A stretch of 64,000 nucleotides of DNA from Pseudoxanthomonas mexicana (GTDB lineage Bacteria; Pseudomonadota; Gammaproteobacteria; Xanthomonadales; Xanthomonadaceae), in the NCBI RefSeq assembly GCF_001556105.1, contig NZ_LSIF01000025.1:62001-126000 (forward strand), written 5' to 3'. Each line of letters begins with the position of its first letter. Within the stretch, counting starts at the first letter, position 1. Positions 50,543-61,700 of this stretch are shown here, one piece after another. A program made the position numbers and the translations under genes. A model generated the notes under the pieces. It was not told where the DNA came from. It worked only from the letters and a program-made list of their open reading frames with translations, and ran no database searches.

Positions 50543-52675
50543 ATGCTAGGAAGAGCGGAGCGGGCAGCAAGGTGGCGTGCGTGGATGCTGGCGGGCATGA
50601 GCGTGCTCGCCTTGTCCTGGGGGCAGCCCTCCTTCGCACAGACCGGCTGCAGTACCGGCGCCTGCCTGTCCGCAGGACCGCGTCTGGTGTCCGTGGACAG
50701 CTCGCAGGGGCCCGTGCTCAACGTGCTGTTCCAGGCGCTGCTGCCCGGCACCACGGTCAACCTCAGCGTGGTGGACTGGAACGCGCTGGCGGCATCCGAC
50801 ATCAACCTCAATGCGCTGGTCACGCGGCTCGGCACGAACCTCGGCATCAGCGATACCGCGCAGGTGCTCAACACCGACATCACCCTCGCGCAGCTGCGGC
50901 TGGCCATGGTGCAGGTGCTGCAGGCCGACAACCAGACCGTCGCCGCCAATGCGCTCAACCTGCTGCCGCTCGGTGTCGGCTCGCTGACGGGATCGATCCG
51001 TCTCTCGCAGTTCCTGCGCATCGATCTTCCGACCGGCGCACTCGCGGACGTGCGGCTGGACCTGCTCGACCTGGTCACCGGTTCGGTGCAGCTGTACAAC
51101 TTCCGCAACGTCCTGACCACGCCGACGCCGGTCACGCTCAACACCGCTGCGCTCGGACTGACCGGCGTGGCGAACGTACAGCTGTGGCTGCAGGTGGTGG
51201 AACCACCGGTGTACGCCTGTGGACCACAGGGCACCTCGTTCCACACTGGCGCGATCCGGCTGAAGTTCAACCTCGACGTGGTGCAGGGACTGAACCTGCA
51301 GGCCGTGATCAACGCGCTCAACGCCGCCGGTCTCGGCCTGGTCAACCTGACGCTGACGGCCGATGTGCTGAAGCTGCAACTGTATGCCGACGTCGCGCGT
51401 GCGGAAGGCACGATCACCGCGGTGAACTACGTCGCCGGCGCGGTCAGCTTCCAGGCGAGGCCAGGCCTGGTGAACCTCTACGTCGGCAGCGTTTCCGACA
51501 GCCTGTTCTTCAACCGCTCGCGCGTGCTGACGCCCGCCGACGTCACGCCGCTGACGATCAACAACCTGGACCTGCGCTTCAACGTCAACCTGCTCGGTAT
51601 CGGCCTGGTGGCGGTGCGCATGCCGTTGCAACTCACCGCACGCGCGGCGGCGACCGGTTCGCCTGCCTTGCAGAACTTCAGCGTGAATGGCCCCTTCCCA
51701 CAGACACGCACCGCCAGCAGTGGCACGGTCAGTGCCGGCAGTCTGGTCACCAGCCTGCTCGGCTCGCTCGACCTGAAGGTGGTGAACGGGTCGCCGGAAG
51801 TGACGCTGCTCGGACTGCCGATCCTGCCCCCCGCCCTGCTGACACCGATCCTCAACTCGGTGCTCGACATCGTGGAGGTCACGTTGCGCGGAGTGTCCAA
51901 CACGGTGCTGCAGCCCGTGTTCAACCTGCTGTTGCGCGACCTCGCCGACAACCTGCTCGCCCTGCTCGGCATTCGCATCGGCAATGCGGTCTTCACCGTC
52001 GAAGGCGTCGCGCGCTCCTGCGCCGCCACGCTGGCGCTGACCAAGGTGCTGCAGCCGGCCGCCGATCCGGGCCGCTTCACGCTGGCGATCACGCAAGGCG
52101 CAACACCGGTGGCAAGCGCGAGCAACGTGGGCAATGGCGGTGCCACCGCGCCCGCCGTCACTACACCCGGGCTCAGTTACACCCTCGGCGAAAGCGCGGG
52201 CACCGGCACGCAGCTCGACCGCTACACGAGCACCTGGGCGTGTATCGACCAGGATGGCACCGCCGTCAGTTCGGGGACCGGCACCAGCTTCGCACTGACC
52301 GCGCCGGCCGCGAGCGCGACGGCGGTGGCGATCACCTGCGCCGTGACCAATACCCGTGCGTTGCGGTCCGACGTGTCGATCGCGAAGACCGACAACCAGG
52401 CCAGCTACACGCCCGGCGGCACCGGCACCTACGTCCTCACCGTGTCCAACGCAGGGCCGGATGCCGCCAGCGCTGTCGCGGTCAGCGATGCGCTACCGGC
52501 CGGCATGCGGTTGTCGGGGCCGTGGAGTTGCGTGGCCACCGGTAACGGCAGTTGTCCGGCCAGCGGCGGCGCGGCGGGTGATGCCGCGGTGAACCTGAGC
52601 GTCAACGTCGATGCGACCGGCACTGCGACGATCACCCTGCCCGTCGTCTACAGCGCCGATCCCGCCGCCTACTGA
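50543..52675 (+). CDS. Secreted protein ending in an incomplete DUF11 module
   Basis: 710 residues. The signal peptide ends WGQPSFAQ. Residues about 35-490 form a Leu/Asn/Val-rich region without a name I can give (SVVDWNALAASDINLNALVT, many hydrophobic repeats). Residues about 495-610 look like a prealbumin-like fold (TLALTKVLQPAADPGRFTLA). The last 100 residues are a DUF11 module (SDVSIAKTDNQASYTPGG, TVSNAGPDAASAVAVSDALP) that stops at YSADPAAY, before the final strand LGNTATV. That strand opens the next protein. GGGGTAGGTGG precedes the ATG. Confidence 0.8.
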   Translation: MLGRAERAARWRAWMLAGMSVLALSWGQPSFAQTGCSTGACLSAGPRLVSVDSSQGPVLNVLFQALLPGTTVNLSVVDWNALAASDINLNALVTRLGTNLGISDTAQVLNTDITLAQLRLAMVQVLQADNQTVAANALNLLPLGVGSLTGSIRLSQFLRIDLPTGALADVRLDLLDLVTGSVQLYNFRNVLTTPTPVTLNTAALGLTGVANVQLWLQVVEPPVYACGPQGTSFHTGAIRLKFNLDVVQGLNLQAVINALNAAGLGLVNLTLTADVLKLQLYADVARAEGTITAVNYVAGAVSFQARPGLVNLYVGSVSDSLFFNRSRVLTPADVTPLTINNLDLRFNVNLLGIGLVAVRMPLQLTARAAATGSPALQNFSVNGPFPQTRTASSGTVSAGSLVTSLLGSLDLKVVNGSPEVTLLGLPILPPALLTPILNSVLDIVEVTLRGVSNTVLQPVFNLLLRDLADNLLALLGIRIGNAVFTVEGVARSCAATLALTKVLQPAADPGRFTLAITQGATPVASASNVGNGGATAPAVTTPGLSYTLGESAGTGTQLDRYTSTWACIDQDGTAVSSGTGTSFALTAPAASATAVAITCAVTNTRALRSDVSIAKTDNQASYTPGGTGTYVLTVSNAGPDAASAVAVSDALPAGMRLSGPWSCVATGNGSCPASGGAAGDAAVNLSVNVDATGTATITLPVVYSADPAAY

Positions 52676-52709
52676 CTGCATGACGCCCCATCCGACCGCG
52701 AGGTACCGC

Positions 52710-55700
52710 ATGGACGACACCGCCGCGACACCTGCACGCGCTGCCCTCCATCGCCTGCTGTGCGGCATGGTGGTCGGCGGCGTGCTCGCCGTCGCGACAC
52801 CGTCCATGGCGCAGACGTATCCCGGCAGCCTCGGCAACACGGCGACCGTCGCGCCGCCCGGCGGCGTCACCGATCCCGACACCGGCAACAACACCAACAC
52901 CGATACCAATGCGCTGTCCGCGGTCGCCGCGCTGAGCGTGCAGAAGACGGTGACCAGCGGGGCAACGGCCGGCACGGGCGCTGCGGTGAGCTACCGCATC
53001 GACGTGGCGAACGCGGGACCATCGGCCGCGCTGGGCGCCACGCTCTCGGACATCGTGCCGCCGCAACTGACGTCGGTGGCGTGGACGTGCGCCGCCAGTC
53101 CGGGATCGAGTTGCGGCACCGCCAGTGGCAGCGGAAACGTGGCGTTGACCATCAATCTCGCTGCCAGCGGCAGCCTCGTGCTGCAGGTCACCGGCGTCGC
53201 GCCGACGCTGACGCCAGCGACGATCGGTGCGAACACCGCGACCATCACGCCCCCTCCGGGCACCACCGATCCCGTGCCGGGCGACAACACCGCGACCACG
53301 CCGACCGTTCCCGTGATACCGCGCACGCTGCTCGCCTTCGCCGATTCAGCAGGGCCTGTCGACGGCACGCCCGGGCAGCCGAACGTCATCAACGTGCTGG
53401 CCAACGACACCCTCAACGGCGTCGTCGTGACGGCAGGCCAGGTGGTACTGACGTCCACCGCGACGGCACCGTTGACGATCAACACCAACGGCGCCGTCGA
53501 TGTCGCCCCAGGGACGCCGACGGGCACCTATACCGGCAACTACCAGATCTGCGAAGCCGTCAATCCGGGCAACTGCGCCACCGCGCAGGTCACCGTGGTG
53601 GTCAATGCTTCCGCCACCGTGGACGCGGTCGACGATGTGTTGCCGCCACGCGCCAGCGGTACCGCCGGCAGCGCGTTCAACGTGCTGGCCAACGACACCC
53701 TCAACGGCTCGCCGGTCGCCGGCCTGGTCACGCTGACGGCCGCCAACGCCGGACCGTTGCTGATCGCCGTCGATGGCAGCGCCACCGTTGCCCCCGGCAC
53801 GCCCGCGGGCGTCTACAGCGCGAACTACCAGATATGCGAAAGCGCGTTGCCCACCAACTGCGACAGCGCCAGCGCCAGTGTGCGCGTGCTCGCCGCGCTG
53901 GTCGCCGCGGATGATGCGACCGGACCGGTCAACGGCAGCACCGGTGCCGTCTCCATCGCCAACGTACTCGACAACGACAGCGCAGGCGGCTCGACACCCG
54001 CCGCACTCGGCGTGGTGACGCTGGCCGGCAGCAGCACCGCGCAGATCGTGTTCAATGCAGACGGTAGCATCACCGTGCCCCCCGGCACCGCCGCCGGCAC
54101 GTACAACGCGGCGTACACGCTGTGCTACGTCGATGCCCCGACGGTCTGCGACAGTGCCACCGTCCAGCTCGCCGTGGTGACGCCGGGCGCACTCGTCGCC
54201 AATCCCGACAGCTACGCCGGCGTGAACGGCAGCGCCGGTGCGGCCAACGTCGGCAACGTGCTCGGCAACGACACGCTCAATGGCGCCGGCATCAGCGCGG
54301 GACAGGTCGTGCTGACGCCGACCAACGCCGGACCCGTCACCATCGGCACCGATGGCGTGGTCGCCGTCGCTGCCGGCACGCCGGCCGGCACCTACACGCC
54401 GGGTTACCAGATCTGCGAAACCGCGGTACCCGACAACTGCGCCACCACGACGGCCACGGTCGTGGTGGCGACGATGGCGGCATCACCGGATGCGCTTGGA
54501 CCGGTACTGCCCGGCACCCTTGCCGGCAACGTACTCGCGAACGACTTCGTCGATGGTGCGCCGGCGGCAGCGGCTACCGCCACCGTCGTCCAGACCGGTG
54601 GCACGCCCGGCTTCACCATTTCCACCGATGGCAGCATCACCATCGCGGCCGGCACGCCCGCCGGCAGCCTGACCGGCGGCTATCAGGCCTGCCAGATCGC
54701 CGTGCCCTCCATCTGCGACACCGCGACCGTCAGCATCATCGTCGCCGCCGGCACGTTGATTACCGCGGACGACACGTTCGGGCCGGTCAATGGGGCGACC
54801 GGTGGTGCCGCCACCGGCAACGTGCTCGCCAACGACACGCTCAACGGCGCACTCGTCGGTGCGGGCCAGGTGGTACTGACACCCGGCAACGCCGGACCGG
54901 TCACCATCGCCACCGACGGCAGCGTCAGCATCGCCGTCAACACGTCGGCCGGCACCTACACGGCCGGCTACCAGTTGTGCGAAGTGCTGAACCCGGCCAA
55001 TTGCGATTCCGCCCAGGTCACCGTCAGCGTGACCACCCTCGTCGCCGTCGCCGACACGCTCGGCCCGGTGAATGGCGACACCGGCGGCGTCGCCGGCAAC
55101 GTGCTCACCAACGACCGACTCGACGGCGCACCGTTGAATCCGACCGATGTCGTCCTGACGCCCTCCAACAGCGGGCCGCTGACCATCGGTGCCGACGGCA
55201 CCGTGCATGTCGCCACGGGTACGGCAGCCGGCACCTACGTCGCGAGTTACCAGATCTGCCAGGCGGCCTCGCCGACGGTGTGCAGCGGCACCGATGCCTC
55301 GGTGATCGTCATCGTCAACGCCGCGCTCAATGCGGTGGACGACGCCTTCGGCCCCCTCGACGGCAACACGGGCAGCGCGAACCTCGGCAACGTGCTCGCC
55401 AACGACACCACCGACGGTGCCGCCATCGCGCCCGGCAGCGTCACCCTGATCAGCAACGCCACGGCACCGATCACCATTGCCGCCGACGGCACGGTCTCCG
55501 TGCCGGCCGGCACCGCGGCCGGACTTTATGGTGGCAGCTACCAGATCTGCGAAACCGCCAATCCCGCCAACTGCGATGTCGCCACGCTCACCGTCAACGT
55601 GCGCGTCGCCGCCGCACTGGCCGCGAACGACGATGGGCCGCTGCTCGTCAACGGCGCCACGGGTACGGCGAACGCAGGCAACGTACTGGGCAACGACACC

Positions 55701-58700
55701 GTCAATGGCGCGGCGATCGTTCCCGGCAGCATCATCGTGATCAGTGCCGCCAGTGCGCCGGTCACCATCGCCGCCGACGGCACCATCAGCGTGGCGGCGA
55801 ACGCGACGCCGGGTACCTACCTCGCCGGCTACCGGATCTGCGAGACTGCCGCGCCGGACAACTGCGACAGCGCGATCGTCACGCTGCAGGTCGCCAGCAT
55901 GGGGGCGATCGACGACACGCTGGGCCCGGCCCCGCCCGGTGGCGCGGCCGGCAACGTGCTCGCGAACGACATCGTCGATGGCCTGCCGGCCACGTCCACC
56001 ACCGCCACCGTCACCCAGACCGGCGGCGCACCCGGTTTCACCCTCGCGCCCGACGGCAGTGTGACCATCGCACCGGGCACGCCCGCCGGCACGCTGACGG
56101 GCAGCTACCGGGCCTGCCAGATCGCGCAACCGACGATCTGCGGCATCGCCACCGTCAGCGTCATCGTCAGCGCAGCGACACTCGCCGCCAACGACGATGC
56201 GCTGGGCCCGATCAACGGCGTCACTGGCGGCACGGTCGCGGGCAACGTGCTCGCCAACGACACGCGCGATGGCGCGGCCGTCGTCGCTGGCCAGGTCGTG
56301 CTCACTCCCACCAATGCAGGCCCCATCACGATCGCCGCCGACGGCAGCGTCAGCGTGGCGGCGGGCACGCCTGCGGGTTCCTACATCGCCGGCTACCAGC
56401 TGTGCGAAGTGCTGAATCCGGGCAACTGCGACGCCGCCCAGGTCGTCATCGCAGTCACCACCCTGATGGCCAACGACGACGCGCTGGGTCCGGTCAACGG
56501 TGGCCTGGGCGGCGTGGCCGGCAACGTGCTGACCAACGACCGCCTGGATGGCGCACCGTTCGCTGCGACTGCCGTCTTACTGACGCCGTCGAACAACGGT
56601 CCGCTGACCATCGGCGCGGACGGCACCGTCGTCCTCGCCGCGGGCACCGCGGCCGGCACCTACACCGCCAGCTACCAGATCTGCCAGGCCGCGCAGCCGT
56701 CGGTCTGCGATGGCGCCAGCGTATCGGTCGCCGTCACCGTCACCGCGGTGCTCAATGCGGTGGACGACCTGCTGGGTCCGGTCGATGGCATGACCGGCAA
56801 TGCCAATGCCGGCAACGTGCTGGCCAACGACACACTGGATGGGCTGGCATTGGCGCCCGGCAGCGTCACCCTGGTCAGTTCGAGCAGCGCGCCGCTGGTC
56901 GTTGCCGCCGATGGCACGGTTTCCGTGCCGGCGGGCACGGCTGCCGGTGTCTACAGCGGCAACTACCGCATCTGCGAAACCGCTCATCCGGGCAACTGCG
57001 ATACCGCGGTGCTGTCGGTCGTGGTGTCCTCGCTGGTGGCGAACGACGACACGATCGGGCCGGCGGCGCCCGGCGCGTCGGCCGGCAACGTGCTGGCGAA
57101 CGACCTCGTCGACGGTGTGCCCGCCACGTCCGCTACCGTCACGCTCACGCAGACGGGCGGAGCTCCCGGCTTCACGCTCGCCGCCGATGGCAGCGTGACC
57201 ATCGCGCCGAACACACCGGCCGGCACGCTGACCGGTGGCTACCGGGCCTGCCAGGTCGCGCAACCGAGCATCTGCGATACGACCACCATCAGCATCACCG
57301 TCAGCGCTGGCACGCTCGCCGCCAACGACGACACGCTGGGGCCCGTCAACGGCGTTGCCGGCGGTGCCGTCGCCGGCAATGTGCTGGGCAACGACACCCT
57401 CGATGGCAATGTGGTGCTCGCGGGTCAGGTCGTGCTGACACCGGTCAGCGCGGGACCGGTGACGATCGCGGCCGATGGCAGCGTCACGCTCGCCGCGGGC
57501 ACGGCCGCGGGCGCCTACGTCGCCAGCTACCAGCTGTGCGAAGCGGTGAATCCAGGCAACTGCGCCACCGCGCAGGTAACCGTTGCCGTCACCACGCTGG
57601 TGGCCGACGACGACGCATTGGGCCCGGTCAACGGCAGCCTGGGCGGCGTGGCCGGCAACGTGCTGACCAACGATCGCCTCAACGGCGCGCCGTTCGCCAC
57701 GAGCGCCGTCGTGCTGACCCCGGCCAACAGCGGCCCGCTCACCATCGGTACCGATGGCACGGTTACCGTCGCACCCGGCACGGCGGCCGGCACCTACACC
57801 GCCGGCTACCAGATCTGCGAAGCATCGCAGCCGACGATCTGCGATGGTGCCAGCGTGGCGGTGACCGTCGCCGGCAATGCGGCCATCAATGCGGTGGACG
57901 ATGCCTTCGGTCCGGCCGATGGCACGACCGGCAACAGCAACCTCGGCAACGTGCTCGCCAACGACACGCGGGATGGCGTGACGGTCACGACCGGCACGGT
58001 CACGCTGACCAGCACCGCGAGCGCGCCCTTGTCGATCTCGCCCGCCGGCGTGGTGGCGATCGCCCCGAACACCGCCGCGGGCGTCTACAGCGGCAGCTAC
58101 CAGATCTGCGAGACCGCCAACCCGACCAACTGCGATGGTGCGTCGATCACCGTCGTGGTGTCGTCGCTGGCGGCGAACGACGACACGCTGGGTCCCGTCC
58201 TGCCGGGTGGACCGGCCGGCAACGTGCTGGCGAACGACGTCGTCGACGGCGTGCCCGCCACGCCGGCCACGGTGGTCCTTACCCAGACCGGCGGCGCACC
58301 GGGGTTCATCCTCGCCGCCGACGGCGGCGTCACCGTCGCGCCGAACACCCCCGCCGGCACACTCACCGGTGGCTACCGCATCTGCCAGGTCGCACAGCCC
58401 ACGTTCTGCGACACCGCCACGGTCAGCGTCACCGTCGGTGTCGGCACCCTGGCCGCCAACCACGATGCGCTGGGCCCGGTCGATGGCGTCATCGGCGGTA
58501 CGGTCAGCGGCAATGTCCTCGCCAACGACACGCTCAACGGCAGCGCGGTGAGTGCGGGCCAGGTCGTGCTGACGCCCATCAATGCAGGCCCCGTCAGCAT
58601 CGCCAGCGATGGCAGCGTCAGCCTTGCGCCCACTACGGCGGCAGGCAGTTACCTCGCCGGTTACCAACTGTGCGAAACCCTCAATCCGACCCATTGCGCC

Positions 58701-61700
58701 ACCGCCCAGGTGACGGTGGCGGTAACCACGCTCGTCGCGGACGACGACGTGCTCGGCCCGGTCAGCGGCAATCTCGGTGGCGTGGCCGGCAACGTGCTGA
58801 CCAACGATCGCCTCAACGGTGCGCCGTTCTCCGCCGGCGCAGTCGTGCTGACGCCCACCACCACGGGCCCGCTGAGCATCGGCACCGATGGCAGCGTAAG
58901 CGTGGCGGCGGCAACGCCGGCCGGCACCTACACCGCCAGCTATCAGATCTGCCAGGCCGCGCTGCCTTCGGTGTGCGATGGCGCCAGCGTGTCGGTGACG
59001 GTCGCGGTCAACGCCGTGATCAACGCGGTGGACGACGCCTTCGGACCGGTCGATGGTGCGACCGGCAGCACGAGCCTCGGCAACGTGCTGGCGAACGATA
59101 CGCGCGATGGTGCAGCCATCGTGGCTGGCAGCATCACGCTGACCAGTACGACGGGCGCACCGCTCACCCTCGCCAGCGACGGTACCCTGTCCGTCCCGGC
59201 GGGCACCGCTGCAGGTGTCTACAGCGGCAGCTACCAGATCTGCGACATCGCCAATCCGGCCAACTGCGATGGCGCGACGCTGACCGTCGTGGTGTCGTCG
59301 CTGGCGGCGAACGACGATGCGCTGGGTCCGGTAGTGCCGGGCGCAGTGGCCGGCAACGTGCTGGCGAACGACGTCGTCAACGGCGCGCCGGCCACGCCCG
59401 CCACGGTGACGCTCACCCAGACCGGTGGCGCGCCGGGCTTCACGCTCGCCCCGAACGGCGTGGTGACCGTCGCACCGAACACGCCGGCCGGCACGCTGAC
59501 GGGCAGTTACCAGGCCTGTCAGGTCGCACAGCCGACCATCTGCGACGCGGCCACCATCAGCATCACGGTCAGCATCGGCACCCTGCTCGCCAATGACGAC
59601 ACGCTGGGTCCGGTCGACGGCATGACCGGCGGCGCGGTCGCCGGCAACGTGCTGGCCAACGACACCTTGAACGCGGCCGCCGTCGGTGCAGGCCAGGTCG
59701 TGCTGACGCCCGCCGGTGCGGGACCGGTGACCATCGCGCCCGATGGCAGCGTGAGCATCATCGCGAACACGCCCGCCGGCTCCTACATCGCCGGCTATCA
59801 ATTGTGCGAAGCGGTCAATCCCGCCAACTGCGACACCGCGCAGGTCATCGTGGTCGTCACCACCCTGGTGGCCGATGACGACGCGCTGGGCCCGGTCAAC
59901 GGCGGCCTGGGGGGCGTGGCCGGCAACGTGTTGACCAACGACCGCCTCGATGGCGCGCCGTTCGCGGCCGGCGCGGTGGTGCTGACACCGGCCAACAGCG
60001 GCCCGTTGACCATCGCCGCCAACGGCACCGTCACCGTCGCAGCCGGCACCACCGCGGGCACCTATACCGCCGGGTACCAGATCTGCGAAACCGCATGGCC
60101 CTCGATCTGCGACAGCGCCACGGTGTCGGTCACCGTCGTCGCCAGCGCGGCCATCAATGCGGTAGACGATGTGTTCGGCCCCGTCGATGGCACGCCCGGC
60201 AGTGCCAACCTCGGCAACGTGCTCGGCAACGACACGGTCGACGGGGCGCCCATCAACATCGCGGCCTTCACGCTGGCGAGCACCGCCGCGGCGCCGCTGT
60301 CGATTTCCCCCGCCGGCGTGGTGGCGCTCTCTCCCAACGCCCCCGCCGGCACCTATACCGCCACCTACACGCTGTGCGATGCGGGCGATCCGGGCAACTG
60401 CGACACCGCCACCGTCACCGTGCAGGTCGTGCGCGTGGATGCGCAGAACGACAGCTTCAGCCTGGCCAGCGGTACCGCCGGTGGCGTGGTCGGCAACGTG
60501 CTGAACAACGACGCGCTCAACGGCGGCACGCCGAACGTGGTCACTGCCTTCTGGGGCGGCCTGTTCGACAGCCACCTCAGCATCGAGCCCAACGGCGACC
60601 TGCGCGTGATTGCCGGGACGCCGGCGGGCACCTACGCCGGCACCTACACGGTGTGCGTGCGCAGCGCCCCATCGATCTGCGACACCGCCACGGTGACGGT
60701 CACCGTGGCGAGTGGTCCGAGCACCCTCGCCGCCGCCAACGACACCGGCAGCGTCGATGGCCGCAGCGGCGGCGTGGCGGTGGCGAACGTACTGGCCAAC
60801 GACACGCTTGCCGGTACCGCACCGACCACGGCGCAGGTGGTGCTCTCGGTGGTGACGCCACCCGCGAACGCCGGCATCGTGCTCGACCTCGCCAGCGGCG
60901 CGGTGACCGTGGCCGCGGGCACGCCCGCAGGCAACTACGCGCTGCGCTACCGCGCCTGCGAACAGGCCGAACCGGCGAACTGCGTCGAGGCACTCGCGAT
61001 CATCGCGGTGACCGCCGCGGCGATCGATGCCCTGGACGATGCCGCCGGTCCCGTCGACGCCGGAACACTGTCGGTGCTCAACGTGCTGGCGAACGACACC
61101 CTCGCTGGCGCGCCCTTGGTGGCGGGCCAGGTGAGCGTGTCGGTGGTCACCGCATCGCCTGCCCTCATCCTGCATGCCGATGGCCGCGTGGACGTGGTCG
61201 CAGGCACGTCCGCCGGCAGCTACAGCGCGACCTACCGGATCTGCGAGGTGCTCAATCCCGCCAATTGCGATCAGGCCACGGTCACGATAGGCGTCGCCGT
61301 CATCGCGATCGATGCCATCGACGACACCGCGCCGGCACCGGTCGCCTCGGGTGCCGGCGGCCAGGCCATCGCGAACGTCACCGCCAACGACACGCTGGGC
61401 GGCGTCGCGGTGTCATTGACCCAGGTGCTGCTGACGCAGGTCTCCAGCACGCACGCGAACGTACAGCTCAACGTCGCCACCGGCGCGGTCACCGTCGCGC
61501 CGCGCACGCCGGGCGGCACCCATACGCTGGTCTACCGGCTGTGCGAACGGCTCAACGTCGGCAACTGCGACGAGGCCACCGTCACGGTCACCGTCGCGCT
61601 GCCCAGCCTGGATGCGGTGGACGATGCCCCGGCGCCGGTGCCCGGTGGCAATGCCGTGCAGGACATCGTCAACGTGCTGACCAACGATCTTTACGACGGT

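Noticed and set aside
50546..52545. Long frames on both strands overlapping the 710-residue secreted protein
   Set aside because: They have shadow-type composition and no ribosome site; the 710-residue frame has a signal peptide and a DUF11 module.
54122..59596. 1824-codon frame overlapping the giant repeat gene in another frame
   Set aside because: The periodic high-GC repeats keep several frames open. Its sequence is almost only Arg, Gln, His and Gly, without a signal peptide or domain.
56577..61175. 1532-codon frame antisense to the giant repeat gene
   Set aside because: Same cause: regular repeats without stops. The in-frame giant gene has a signal peptide and repeated Ig motifs.
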